Positions 17,289 through 25,175 of a stretch of 39,347 nucleotides of DNA are shown here, piece after piece. This DNA comes from an uncultured SAR116 cluster alpha proteobacterium. Lineage in GTDB: Bacteria > Pseudomonadota > Alphaproteobacteria > Puniceispirillales > Puniceispirillaceae. The stretch is taken from positions 1 to 39,347 of the forward strand of contig CACGLE010000013.1 of NCBI GenBank assembly GCA_902573725.1. Direction: 5' to 3'. A program made the translations under genes and the position numbers. Below the pieces are notes generated by a model that was not told the DNA's origin, did not search any database, and worked only from the letters and a program-made list of their open reading frames with translations. The number at the start of each line of letters is the position of its first letter. The first letter of the stretch is position 1.

Positions 17289-17831
17289 ATGAAAATAAAC
17301 GTTGGTGATAAAATTGATGAAATAGAATTGCCTGACACAAATGGAAATATGTTCAAGTTATCAAGCACCAAAGGCAAAAAAGTGCTATTAACATTTTACA
17401 GAATCGCAGGCTGTAGTTTTTGTAACTTGAGGTTAATGGAATTTAAAAAAAAATCTGATGAGTTTGGAAAAGATTTTGTTCACGTCGGGATTTTTCATTC
17501 ACCAACTGATAATCTGAATCGTACTATGAGAAAGCATGGTAAGCTACCATTTAAAATATTAGCAGACGAGCATTTTAAGTATTTCGAGAAATATGAGGTA
17601 GAACGCTCAATGGGTAAAGTTTTTTTGGCAATACTATTCAAAGCACATAAAATATTTCCTGCCATATTTAAGGGTTTCATACCAATGCGTATCAAAGGTT
17701 TTTTTGATATAGCGATAACTGATGTATTTATTAACGAAAAAGGTATAGTATCAGACGTACTCTATGCAAAAAAAGATAGTGCCGACCATTTCCCATTTGA
17801 AAAAGTTAGAGCATTCTCTAAAGGAATTTAG
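17289..17831 (+). CDS. Peroxiredoxin-like (AhpC/TSA-fold) protein
   Basis: A 180-residue cytoplasmic thioredoxin-fold protein. The N-terminal VGDKIDEIELPDTNG is the usual opening of AhpC/TSA proteins. The redox site is a CxxC-type pair, C42 and C45 (IAGCSFCNLR), in place of the more common PxxxTxxC. This suggests the peroxiredoxin-like class 2 group, whose reaction is thiol-dependent peroxide or disulphide reduction. Basic and hydrophobic residues are frequent from 115 to 145. The ATG at 17289, with a GGA ribosome-site-like stretch, is preferred to a start at 17205, because the earlier residues do not fit the fold. It stands alone, divergent from dctP. Confidence 0.82.
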   Translation: MKINVGDKIDEIELPDTNGNMFKLSSTKGKKVLLTFYRIAGCSFCNLRLMEFKKKSDEFGKDFVHVGIFHSPTDNLNRTMRKHGKLPFKILADEHFKYFEKYEVERSMGKVFLAILFKAHKIFPAIFKGFIPMRIKGFFDIAITDVFINEKGIVSDVLYAKKDSADHFPFEKVRAFSKGI

Positions 17832-17937
17832 GATTTTTGATTTTGACTCACTTTAACCAACCAGTACTTAGAAATGTTTATATATGTAAGAAAAGAAGCC
17901 CCTTTAAATCGCACCCCGCCCTGCAATACTAATAAAT

Positions 17938-17949
17938 AGATAGCTATCT
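17938..17949. promoter_or_regulatory. Perfect 12-base palindrome before the cyclase gene
   Basis: AGATAGCTATCT is a perfect inverted repeat that ends about 14 bases before the cyclase ATG and just upstream of its CGGAGA ribosome site (17953-17958). It could be an operator, or a small hairpin over the ribosome site. The evidence is symmetry and position only. Confidence 0.35.
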
Positions 17950-17963
17950 TAACGGAGAATCAT

Positions 17964-19811
17964 ATGGTTTCTGGTGATATAAACCGCAAAGTTTCGGTAA
18001 TTTTAGCAGCCGATGTTGTTGGTTACAGCAAACATATGGAAGAAAACGAAAACGAGACTGTAAAAAGCCTTAGACGCTGTGAAACTATTCTAAGAAATCT
18101 TTTAAAAAAACACGAAGGAAATTTATTCAATACAGGTGGGGACTCTTTTCTAATTGAATTTCCCAGTGCTGTTGGCGCTGTTCTGTGCGCTGTAACTTTT
18201 CAGAAAGAAATAAAAATAAATAATGAAAAACCTGACGTAATTATACCACTGGCGTTTCGGATCGGCATTAACAGTGGTGATGTAGTAAAACAAGGTAAAA
18301 ACTACCTGGGAGATGGCGTAAATATCGCTGCAAGACTTGAAGCACTGTCCCAAAAAGGTGGTGTGACTATATCAAAAAATATTTACGATTATGTAAAAGG
18401 GAAGACCGAGTTTAAATATAATGACTTAGGCGTTCAAAAAGTCAAACAAAATGAATTTCATGCTTTCGATATCTTGATTGATAGTTCGCATAGAAGAAAA
18501 CTAAGAAGTAAGAAGTCACCCCTGCCTATAATAGTTTTTTGCACCCTCATTTTGGCAATAATTATTTCTGCAATCACATATCTACAAATCTATAAAAAAG
18601 ACCAGAATATCTTTTACACGGAATCTAACCTCCCAGTAATCCTCATTATGCCTTTTAAAAATTTGACTAATTCGGCTAGTGAAAACTTTAATCTTGGTGA
18701 TGCGATTACCGAGGGAATTTCCGCAATGCTCCAAAAATACAACAGCACCGTTTTACTTTCTAGTAGCACCGGCTATTTCATCAAGGATTCAAACTTCACT
18801 AATAAGGAGATTTTTGACAAGTATGGTGTTAATTTTTTAATCAATGGATCGGCACAGAGAGTTGGAAGCCAAATAAGGGTAACCACTGAACTTCTTGAAT
18901 TAGAGACTGAACGCGTTCTGTGGACTGAGAGATTTGATTTTCTTGAGAATGAATTCTTTAAAATGCAAGACAAAATAAGTCTAGAGATTGTGGAGGCTTT
19001 AGATGTTGGTCCAGCAATGGAGAACAGTATTATAACGGCAAGTAATTTCAAAAACTTCGATGATTATATCTTACAACAATCAATGATAAGATATCTGCGT
19101 CAGGCATCAAAGGAGGGGTGGTTTAAAGCGAATTCTTTATATGAAAAACTTCTCCTCTCTGAGGCCCCAGAAGCAAATAAGGCATTGATGGGTGGTTATT
19201 TGCATCTTGTAAAACTTTTATCGGGTTTATCTGAGGATAAGCAAGAAGATGTAAAAAAAATTATTCAATTATCAGATACTGCATTAAGCTTACAGAAAGA
19301 TCACAACACACACACTCTTAAAGCGATAATAGAAGCAAACATTACTAGAAATTGTGAAGCTGCATTATATCATTCAGAACAAGTTGAAAAGCTTAATCCC
19401 TCTGCCCGCTCCATAAACATTGTCGGGGTGGCACAGGTAACTTGCGGTAAATATGACTCTGGAATAAAAAACCTGAGCAAAGCACTCAGCTTGATAAGAA
19501 ACGACACCGACTACAATATTACGAAAAATTTAATGATGTCGTATATGCTCACTGACAAATACGAGGAAGTAGTGCAAATAGGTAATCTTACTCTTCAAGA
19601 TAAAGCACCTGAGATCTATATTTTGATGGCCTATGCAGAAAATAAACTTGGAAACGAAAGAAATGCCAAAAAACTTATTAACCAACAGAACCGATTTTCA
19701 AACAGTCTCAATACCGAAACTTTAAAAGTAAGGTTAAGCAGTATAGCACGAGCACATGGTCAATATTTTGAGCAGGTTTATAGTGAACTTGCCGCGTTAG
19801 GTTTGAACTAA
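17964..19811 (+). CDS. Class III adenylate/guanylate cyclase with TM helix and TolB/TPR-like C-terminus
   Basis: A 615-residue membrane-anchored nucleotidyl cyclase that would make cAMP (or cGMP) from ATP (or GTP). The catalytic domain is N-terminal (residues 8-170) with metal-binding D17 (AADVVGYS) and D60 (TGGDSFLIEF), and the GDGVNIAARLE motif at 116-126 holds the catalytic Asn N120 and Arg R124. One transmembrane helix follows at about 187-208. The C-terminal part (about 225-340) resembles the TolB-like region seen in alphaproteobacterial cyclases, then helical TPR-like repeats run from 360 to 600. With one helix the catalytic domain stays cytoplasmic and the C-terminal part is periplasmic. 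This architecture is repeatedly found in alphaproteobacteria. The start is well supported by a CGGAGA ribosome site. Confidence 0.92.
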   Translation: MVSGDINRKVSVILAADVVGYSKHMEENENETVKSLRRCETILRNLLKKHEGNLFNTGGDSFLIEFPSAVGAVLCAVTFQKEIKINNEKPDVIIPLAFRIGINSGDVVKQGKNYLGDGVNIAARLEALSQKGGVTISKNIYDYVKGKTEFKYNDLGVQKVKQNEFHAFDILIDSSHRRKLRSKKSPLPIIVFCTLILAIIISAITYLQIYKKDQNIFYTESNLPVILIMPFKNLTNSASENFNLGDAITEGISAMLQKYNSTVLLSSSTGYFIKDSNFTNKEIFDKYGVNFLINGSAQRVGSQIRVTTELLELETERVLWTERFDFLENEFFKMQDKISLEIVEALDVGPAMENSIITASNFKNFDDYILQQSMIRYLRQASKEGWFKANSLYEKLLLSEAPEANKALMGGYLHLVKLLSGLSEDKQEDVKKIIQLSDTALSLQKDHNTHTLKAIIEANITRNCEAALYHSEQVEKLNPSARSINIVGVAQVTCGKYDSGIKNLSKALSLIRNDTDYNITKNLMMSYMLTDKYEEVVQIGNLTLQDKAPEIYILMAYAENKLGNERNAKKLINQQNRFSNSLNTETLKVRLSSIARAHGQYFEQVYSELAALGLN

Positions 19812-19853
19812 TTGGAAAAAGAGGTTACAAATCACCAAAATAAATAGGGTTTT

Positions 19854-20738
19854 TTGAGCTTGCCTATGAATGACATTCCAAGAGTTTCTGTAATAATTCC
19901 AACATTTAATCGAAGTCATTTTATCAAAAATTGTATTTTATCCGTAAAACTTCAGAGTCTAAAACCCATTGAAATAATAGTTGTGGATGATGGGTCTACT
20001 GACAATACGTTTTCAATACTCAAGAATATGGGATTTTCAAATTCCGAAGATAAAGATAATGAAATGAAATACATTCGAACAGAAAATAAAGGAATTAGCG
20101 CAGCCAGAAATATAGGGATTAAATTATCGCGCGGTGAATTTATTGCGTTATTGGATTCTGACGATGTATGGAAACGCGATAAATTGAAAGTTCAATTATC
20201 ATCTTTGAAAGATACTGGTTTTAAAAATATGGTGAGTCACACTGACGAGATTTGGATCAAAAATGGAGTCAGGTTAAACCCTCAAAAAAAACATCTCAAG
20301 AGGGGTGGTAATATTTTTAAAAATTGTCTCAAGTTATGTTGTGTATCTCCAAGTTCTTCTCTAATAAACAAAAATCTATTTACTGAATTAGGGTATTTCG
20401 ATGAGGATTTACCAGCTTGTGAAGATTATGATTTCTGGCTTCGTTACAGTGTTCAAAACGAGTTTCACTATGTTGAAAAACCACTTTTAATAAAAAATGG
20501 AGGACATTCTGACCAGCTATCAAAAAAATACTGGGGGATGGACCGTTTTAGAGTTCTTAGCATGGAAAAACTCTTAAAAAATGATTTACTCTCTGAGTAT
20601 CAGAGAAATGCTATTCATAATGAATTAATTTTTAAGTTAGATATTTTAATAAATGGCGCAAGAAAAAGAGATAACACTTCATTTTTTGTAGAGATGAGTA
20701 AGAAAAAGTATTTATACCAATGCCTTCAGAAGGATTAA
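19854..20738 (+). CDS. Family 2 glycosyltransferase
   Basis: A 294-residue GT-A-fold, inverting glycosyltransferase of family GT2. The N-terminal VSVIIPTFNRS, the nucleotide-binding VVDDGSTDNT (about 43-52), the ENKGISAARNIGI stretch and the metal-binding DSD (D101-D103) are all present. A CEDYDFWLRY motif supplies the likely catalytic base (Glu-Asp). There is no membrane helix. The start is either TTG at 19854, which has an AGGG stretch five bases upstream, or ATG at 19866. The 3' end overlaps the next gene by 19 bases, so it belongs to the four-gene unit. The acceptor sugar or nucleoside cannot be predicted. Confidence 0.92.
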   Translation: MSLPMNDIPRVSVIIPTFNRSHFIKNCILSVKLQSLKPIEIIVVDDGSTDNTFSILKNMGFSNSEDKDNEMKYIRTENKGISAARNIGIKLSRGEFIALLDSDDVWKRDKLKVQLSSLKDTGFKNMVSHTDEIWIKNGVRLNPQKKHLKRGGNIFKNCLKLCCVSPSSSLINKNLFTELGYFDEDLPACEDYDFWLRYSVQNEFHYVEKPLLIKNGGHSDQLSKKYWGMDRFRVLSMEKLLKNDLLSEYQRNAIHNELIFKLDILINGARKRDNTSFFVEMSKKKYLYQCLQKD

Positions 20739-21604
20739 ATTTTTTATCAAAAGATGTTTCGAGTAACTCATGTATCTATTCAACATGCTGGGTCATAGCA
20801 CTTCGTGCTGAAGCTGCCCCAATTATAAAATTTTTAAAATTAAAAAATGTCAACACACAATCAAATTTTACAATCTATGCCAATGAAGAACTTGGCCACG
20901 CATTAATTATCTCTGGCGTAGGTGCCATAAAATCCGCGGCTGCAACTGCGTTTTTAAAGGCATACTTCAATATTAAAAATCATGCCGCTTGGATAAATCT
21001 TGGAATAGCGGGGTATTACACAGAGCCAGTAGGCAACCTCTATCAGGCTATAAAAGTATTTTCACCAGTTCACCAGAGAACCTTTTTTCCAGGCTTTAGA
21101 TTTTCTAAAATTATACCAGGCACCTCGTTGTTGACGGTAAATAAGGCTGAGACAAACTATAATAATCCTGTTCTTTATGACATGGAGGCTTTTGGATTTT
21201 GTGAAGTCGCATCTGCATTTTCCTGCAATGAGCTCATTTTTGTTTTTAAAGTTGTATCAGATACTCCCGAAAACCCCATAAAAAAACTTAAGTCCTCGAT
21301 AATTGAAGACCTAATCAATGAAAATCTTCGAGATTTAAAAGAGCTTTTGTCTGAAATAAATAAATTATCGGAGCTAGAAATAGAGCGATTGAAGATTTCA
21401 GATGAAGTGATTGAGATTGAGAATTCCATACATTTTTCAAAAACTAATAGCTTTAAGTTTAGACAACTTTATAAAAAATGGAAATTTGCTAATCCAAGAA
21501 AGACATTAAAAGATTTACACTTCTCCAAAAAAAACGCAAAAGAGATAATCAGTGTTTTAGAGAACAACATATCTTCTAATAAAAAAAATCGGGATTATAT
21601 ATGA
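20720..21604 (+). CDS. MTA/SAH nucleosidase-like (phosphorylase superfamily) protein
   Basis: A 294-residue cytoplasmic protein. The first about 185 residues look like the nucleoside phosphorylase/MTAN fold: ALRAEAAPI, whose E31 lines up with the catalytic Glu of MTAN, INLGIAGYY (92-100), the ribose-binding YDMEAF (M155-E156) and the VSDTP motif (catalytic Asp D181). The last about 110 residues are a charged, helical extension not found in the classical enzyme. MTAN-type enzymes cut the glycosidic bond of 5'-methylthioadenosine, S-adenosylhomocysteine and 5'-deoxyadenosine, the last being the by-product of radical SAM chemistry. Its gene overlaps the radical SAM gene by four bases (ATGA), so a link is plausible. 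Substrate choice is inferred, not shown. Confidence 0.82.
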   Translation: MPSEGLNFLSKDVSSNSCIYSTCWVIALRAEAAPIIKFLKLKNVNTQSNFTIYANEELGHALIISGVGAIKSAAATAFLKAYFNIKNHAAWINLGIAGYYTEPVGNLYQAIKVFSPVHQRTFFPGFRFSKIIPGTSLLTVNKAETNYNNPVLYDMEAFGFCEVASAFSCNELIFVFKVVSDTPENPIKKLKSSIIEDLINENLRDLKELLSEINKLSELEIERLKISDEVIEIENSIHFSKTNSFKFRQLYKKWKFANPRKTLKDLHFSKKNAKEIISVLENNISSNKKNRDYI

Positions 21605-22596
21605 TAGACACAGTTTATTTTGAAGAGGAGGTTCTACAACATCCAACTGCCACGCGAGTAAGGAAGGCGCTTCCCAAAGCAAACTGGGTTCCAATAAATC
21701 GCTTTCAGGAATTATTCAATATTAGAAACCAAAATTTTAGAATCCAGAAAAAAAACCCTGCTCTAATTTTGGCCAAGAAATTTGAGAATTTTGTTTTGCC
21801 TGTCCCATCTGGTTTTGGAATGAATTCCAATAAAAATTTTTATTTTTCTCATATGTATAATTGTCTTTATGATTGTGATTACTGCTTCCTTCAAGGACTT
21901 TATTCTTCCGCCAATTATGTGTTATTCGTAAATTATGAGGATTTTTTTGAACACATTTCTCATACTATTGAAAAAAATAAAAATGACAGCCAGATGTTTT
22001 TTTCTGGTTATGATTGTGACTCACTTGCGTTTGACAAAATAAGTGGATTCTCAAACCAGCTATTACAATTCTTTGAAAAATATCAAAACGTGGAGGTCGA
22101 ATTACGGACCAAAAGCGTTGTCACAAAATCGTTGATAAAAAGACCAGCAATAAAAAATTGCATAATAGCTTTCAGCTTATCCCCCAATAAAATTGCAGAA
22201 AAATTAGATAATAAGGCGCCTTCGATCAGGCGCCGAATCAAAGCTATGAAAGACTTGGCCGATTGTGGTTGGCTAATTGGTCTTAGGTTTGACCCTTTAA
22301 TCTATACGAATGATTGGAAAGTGCAATATTCGGAGCTAATATGTGAAATAATGGGACAGATTAACGTCTCAAGCATTCACTCTGTTAGTTATGGTTTATT
22401 AAGGTTTCCAAAAAAAATGTATAAAAAAATTTCTAACCTTCATAATACCACCGGGCTTTTTGCATTCCCTTTGGATATTAATAATAATGGAGTAACTTCA
22501 TACGGAAAAGAGATTGAAAGTGAAATGTATCACTTTATCCAAAAAGAGCTTCAACGTTATTTACCTGCGAAAAAAATCTTTCACTGCACTGGTTAA
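21601..22596 (+). CDS. Spore photoproduct lyase-like radical SAM enzyme
   Basis: A 331-residue radical SAM protein with the CxxxCxxC iron-sulphur site C88, C92, C95 (NCLYDCDYCFLQG), the spacing and FLQ tail of the spore photoproduct lyase (SPL) group. The rest of the barrel fits too: a SGYDCDS stretch (C139) close to the place of the conserved hydrogen-donor Cys of Bacillus SPL, ELRTKSV (167-173), AFSLSP and GLRFDPLIY (247-255). SPL repairs thymine dimers of spores. This organism shows no sign of spores, so the reaction may be related photoproduct repair or a new 5-methyl or nucleoside chemistry. It starts in a four-base overlap with the nucleosidase-like gene and ends 17 bases before the SDR gene. 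Confidence 0.88.
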   Translation: MIDTVYFEEEVLQHPTATRVRKALPKANWVPINRFQELFNIRNQNFRIQKKNPALILAKKFENFVLPVPSGFGMNSNKNFYFSHMYNCLYDCDYCFLQGLYSSANYVLFVNYEDFFEHISHTIEKNKNDSQMFFSGYDCDSLAFDKISGFSNQLLQFFEKYQNVEVELRTKSVVTKSLIKRPAIKNCIIAFSLSPNKIAEKLDNKAPSIRRRIKAMKDLADCGWLIGLRFDPLIYTNDWKVQYSELICEIMGQINVSSIHSVSYGLLRFPKKMYKKISNLHNTTGLFAFPLDINNNGVTSYGKEIESEMYHFIQKELQRYLPAKKIFHCTG

Positions 22597-22613
22597 TTTG
22601 AAAGTATCATATT

Positions 22614-23330
22614 ATGAAGAAGGTTTTAATTACAGGAAGCTCTAGCGGCATTGGTAAAGCAACTGCTGAATTATTCTTAAAAAATGATGTTCCTGTTGTT
22701 GGCATAGCCCGTCAACATAAAAAATTCATTCATAAAAGTAAACTATATGAGCCAATAGAGGCTGATTTATCTCTAATAGAAAGCTTGCCAAAATTAATAA
22801 CTACTATTTTAAAGGAACACCCTGACATTGATATATTTATTAGTAATGCGGGTTATGGTGATTTTCAATCAATTGAAAACTTCTCAGCAAATCAAATTCA
22901 AAACTTTCTAAATTTAAACCTTATTTCGCATATTACTTTATGCCGTTTTATAGTAAGCCATATGAAATATGAAAAAAATGGAACCATTTTTTTTATTGGT
23001 TCTGAATCAGGTTTGGTTGGTAAAAAGAAAGGGACACTCTATTCTGCAGCTAAATTTGGTTTGAGGGGATTTTGTCAGGCCTTAAGAGATGAGGTGGCAA
23101 CATCTGGAATAAGGGTTTGTTTGTTAAACCCAGGTTTTGTTAGAACACCATTTTTTGAGAGCTTGAATTTTGAACCAAAAGAAACAGAAACTAACGCAAT
23201 AGAACCAGAAGATATCGCGAAAATAATTCTCGATTTATTGCATACCAGAATTGGAACAAATATTGACGAAGTAAATTTATCTCCAACAACCAAATCTTTA
23301 AATTTTAAACCAATTAAAAAGGAAAACTAG
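22614..23330 (+). CDS. Short-chain dehydrogenase/reductase (SDR)
   Basis: A 238-residue classical SDR. The NAD(P)-binding TGSSSGIGKATA is at residues 7-18, NAG at 78-80, and the Ser-Tyr-Lys triad is S130, Y143 and K147 (YSAAKFG). After the active site comes a normal NPGFVRTPFF loop. It is the last gene of the GT2/nucleosidase/SPL-like unit, so the substrate may be the product of one of these enzymes, but nothing in the sequence fixes it. No strong ribosome site is seen. Downstream comes a histidine kinase fragment in the opposite orientation. Confidence 0.93.
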   Translation: MKKVLITGSSSGIGKATAELFLKNDVPVVGIARQHKKFIHKSKLYEPIEADLSLIESLPKLITTILKEHPDIDIFISNAGYGDFQSIENFSANQIQNFLNLNLISHITLCRFIVSHMKYEKNGTIFFIGSESGLVGKKKGTLYSAAKFGLRGFCQALRDEVATSGIRVCLLNPGFVRTPFFESLNFEPKETETNAIEPEDIAKIILDLLHTRIGTNIDEVNLSPTTKSLNFKPIKKEN

Positions 23331-23375
23331 ATTTATATACGTATTTTTACCCTAATATGCCTAGGAAATTACAGC

Positions 23376-23489
23376 CTACCTAGGAATTGTCAAAATAGCT
23401 CTAATTCCCTTTTCCCATTGGTCAAAAATTAAACTTCCGCCATGTTGCTCCGCAATTGTAGAGACAATTGCAAGTCTCACGCCCAAAAA
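23376..23489 (-). pseudogene. Remnant of a sensor histidine kinase C-terminus
   Basis: On the minus strand, the stop-to-stop frame here reads a short peptide whose core GVRLAIVSTIAEQHGGS is the G2-box region of a histidine kinase ATPase domain, then a Gly-Ile-Arg-Ala-Ile-Leu stretch and a terminal Ile-Pro-Arg like the end of such domains. Only about 37 codons remain. A stop codon (23490-23492) interrupts the frame upstream, and no other kinase part is found before the kinase-type gene starts at 23542. Two CCTAGGAA-like copies lie at about 23360-23386. I read it as the leftover tail of a deleted two-component gene. Confidence 0.7.
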
Positions 23490-23541
23490 TTAATTGTTGA
23501 GAATGCCTTTTTAAATGGGAACGATAAATTATTATATTTTT

Positions 23542-25164
23542 TTATTCAGATGCGAGATGTTCAAATAACAGAGCAACAGCTTCGGCACCTGGATCATTAT
23601 TCCCAATAAGTTGTTCTTCAGCGATGTAGCTAGCTCGCCCAGCTTTAGCACGACCAATTTTAGAGGTTCTATCTGCACCCTCTCGCGCAGCTGTAGCTGC
23701 TTCGCTCAATCCAAGAGGTAGTCGTTCTAAAGCTGGCTCAAGTGCATCAATCATTGTTCTATCCCCGAGCTGAGCTCCTCCAACTTCTTTTATGCGCTTG
23801 AGTCCCGCTTCTAATGAATTTTTGATCTCCCCTCCGCTTGCTGAGGCGTCCCCGGCTGCTGCGAAAAAAATCGCCAACAGTACACCTGAAGAACCACCCA
23901 TTGCTGTGCTAAGTTCCTGACTTATAGCATGATATAGTTGCGTAATATCTGCCTGAGGCAAATTATCTATTGATGTCATTATAGCTCTTGCAGCAGTTGC
24001 TAATGTACTACCTGTATCACCATCACCAGACTTTTGATCAAGCGTATTAAGCATGTTTTCGACAGAAATAAAAAGTTGGCAGCATTTTTCGATAAATTCA
24101 CTATTTTTTCTATCTCTTGATGGCACTGGTTTTTCAGTTTTAAGGCCTTCGGGTAATGGTTTAATTTTTACGCTTTGAACCTCACGACAACCAGGCCATG
24201 CTGAACAATTCACTGACTCAACCAAGGCATTTACTTCCTCTTTAGAAATAGGTAAAAGTGAAATTGAAAAACCGTGCATATCCAGCGAAGTCATTAGAGG
24301 GGCTGGGCCAATTACTAATTGTATCTGTCCCCCAATTTGGGATTTAAGTAGCTCATCTACAATTACTGACATTTCGAGGGGCGTAGCACTTCCAAGGTTA
24401 TTAACTAGAGCAACATGTGGTCCATCGTCAATGACTTTTGCCAAGCGTCCCGCGACTATAGTCATGGCGTTTTTTGCTCCTGAGAAATCTACTTGTTCTA
24501 TACCTGGTTCACCGTGGATTCCGAGCCCGAGTTCGGCTTTTCCTTCTGGAATCCTGTTATCTTTTTTATTCCCCGGGACCGTACAGGAATCCAGAGACAT
24601 TCCAATTGAAGCTGTACCTTTGACGACTTTAGTTGCTGCGTCTGTGACAGTTTCAAGGGTAGCTCCATTTTCAGATAAGGCCCCAGCTATTTTGTGTACA
24701 AACAAAGTACCTGCAACACCGCGTGCCTGCGGTAGGTCTGGGAGGGCTATATCGTCATCTACAATGACCATATTCACTTTTAACCCAAGAGCACGCGCTC
24801 TTTCAGCCGCCAAACCAAAATTAAGACGGTCTCCAGTATAATTTTTGACAATCAACAGGCATCCTTTTGGACCCGTAACAGCTAAAATGCCCGCAAGCAC
24901 TGCATCTACAGACGGGGAGGCAAATACCTCTCCACAAATTGCTGCCGTTAACATTCCCTTTCCAACAAATCCTGCATGACTAGGTTCATGACCAGAGCCC
25001 CCGCCGGATATAAGCGCCACATGATTTTTATCCCAATCATTTCGAACTACTACTTTTATATGAGGATAGCCATCAAGGCGCGCCAGCTGTCCACCCGAAT
25101 GTTTGAGCATGCCATCTATTGGCTCAATTACTAAATTTTCTTTAGCGTTAATAAATTGGTTCAT
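23542..25164 (-). CDS. Dihydroxyacetone kinase, DhaK-DhaL fusion, ATP-dependent type
   Basis: A 540-residue cytoplasmic kinase of the single-chain ATP-type family. The DhaK half (about 1-330) has ISGGGSGHEPSHAG (52-65) and the substrate-linking His H217 in LGIHGEPG, which forms a hemiaminal with the carbonyl of the substrate. The DhaL half (about 355-540) has the Mg/ATP-binding SGDGDTGST (D381, D383), the GGSSGVL loop (423-429) and GDRTMIDAL (468-476). It phosphorylates dihydroxyacetone, glyceraldehyde or a related short ketose. It is the last gene of the ABC operon, starting 11 bases after the preceding ATPase gene with an AAGGAGG ribosome site, so it probably phosphorylates the imported substrate. 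Other ketose kinases of the family (for example erythrulose kinase) cannot be excluded. Confidence 0.93.
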   Translation of the reverse strand: MNQFINAKENLVIEPIDGMLKHSGGQLARLDGYPHIKVVVRNDWDKNHVALISGGGSGHEPSHAGFVGKGMLTAAICGEVFASPSVDAVLAGILAVTGPKGCLLIVKNYTGDRLNFGLAAERARALGLKVNMVIVDDDIALPDLPQARGVAGTLFVHKIAGALSENGATLETVTDAATKVVKGTASIGMSLDSCTVPGNKKDNRIPEGKAELGLGIHGEPGIEQVDFSGAKNAMTIVAGRLAKVIDDGPHVALVNNLGSATPLEMSVIVDELLKSQIGGQIQLVIGPAPLMTSLDMHGFSISLLPISKEEVNALVESVNCSAWPGCREVQSVKIKPLPEGLKTEKPVPSRDRKNSEFIEKCCQLFISVENMLNTLDQKSGDGDTGSTLATAARAIMTSIDNLPQADITQLYHAISQELSTAMGGSSGVLLAIFFAAAGDASASGGEIKNSLEAGLKRIKEVGGAQLGDRTMIDALEPALERLPLGLSEAATAAREGADRTSKIGRAKAGRASYIAEEQLIGNNDPGAEAVALLFEHLASE

Positions 25165-25175
25165 GACTTTCCTCC

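Noticed and set aside
24431-24841. 136-residue open frame on the plus strand
   Set aside because: Antisense to the dihydroxyacetone-kinase gene, with low-complexity residue use typical of a shadow frame.
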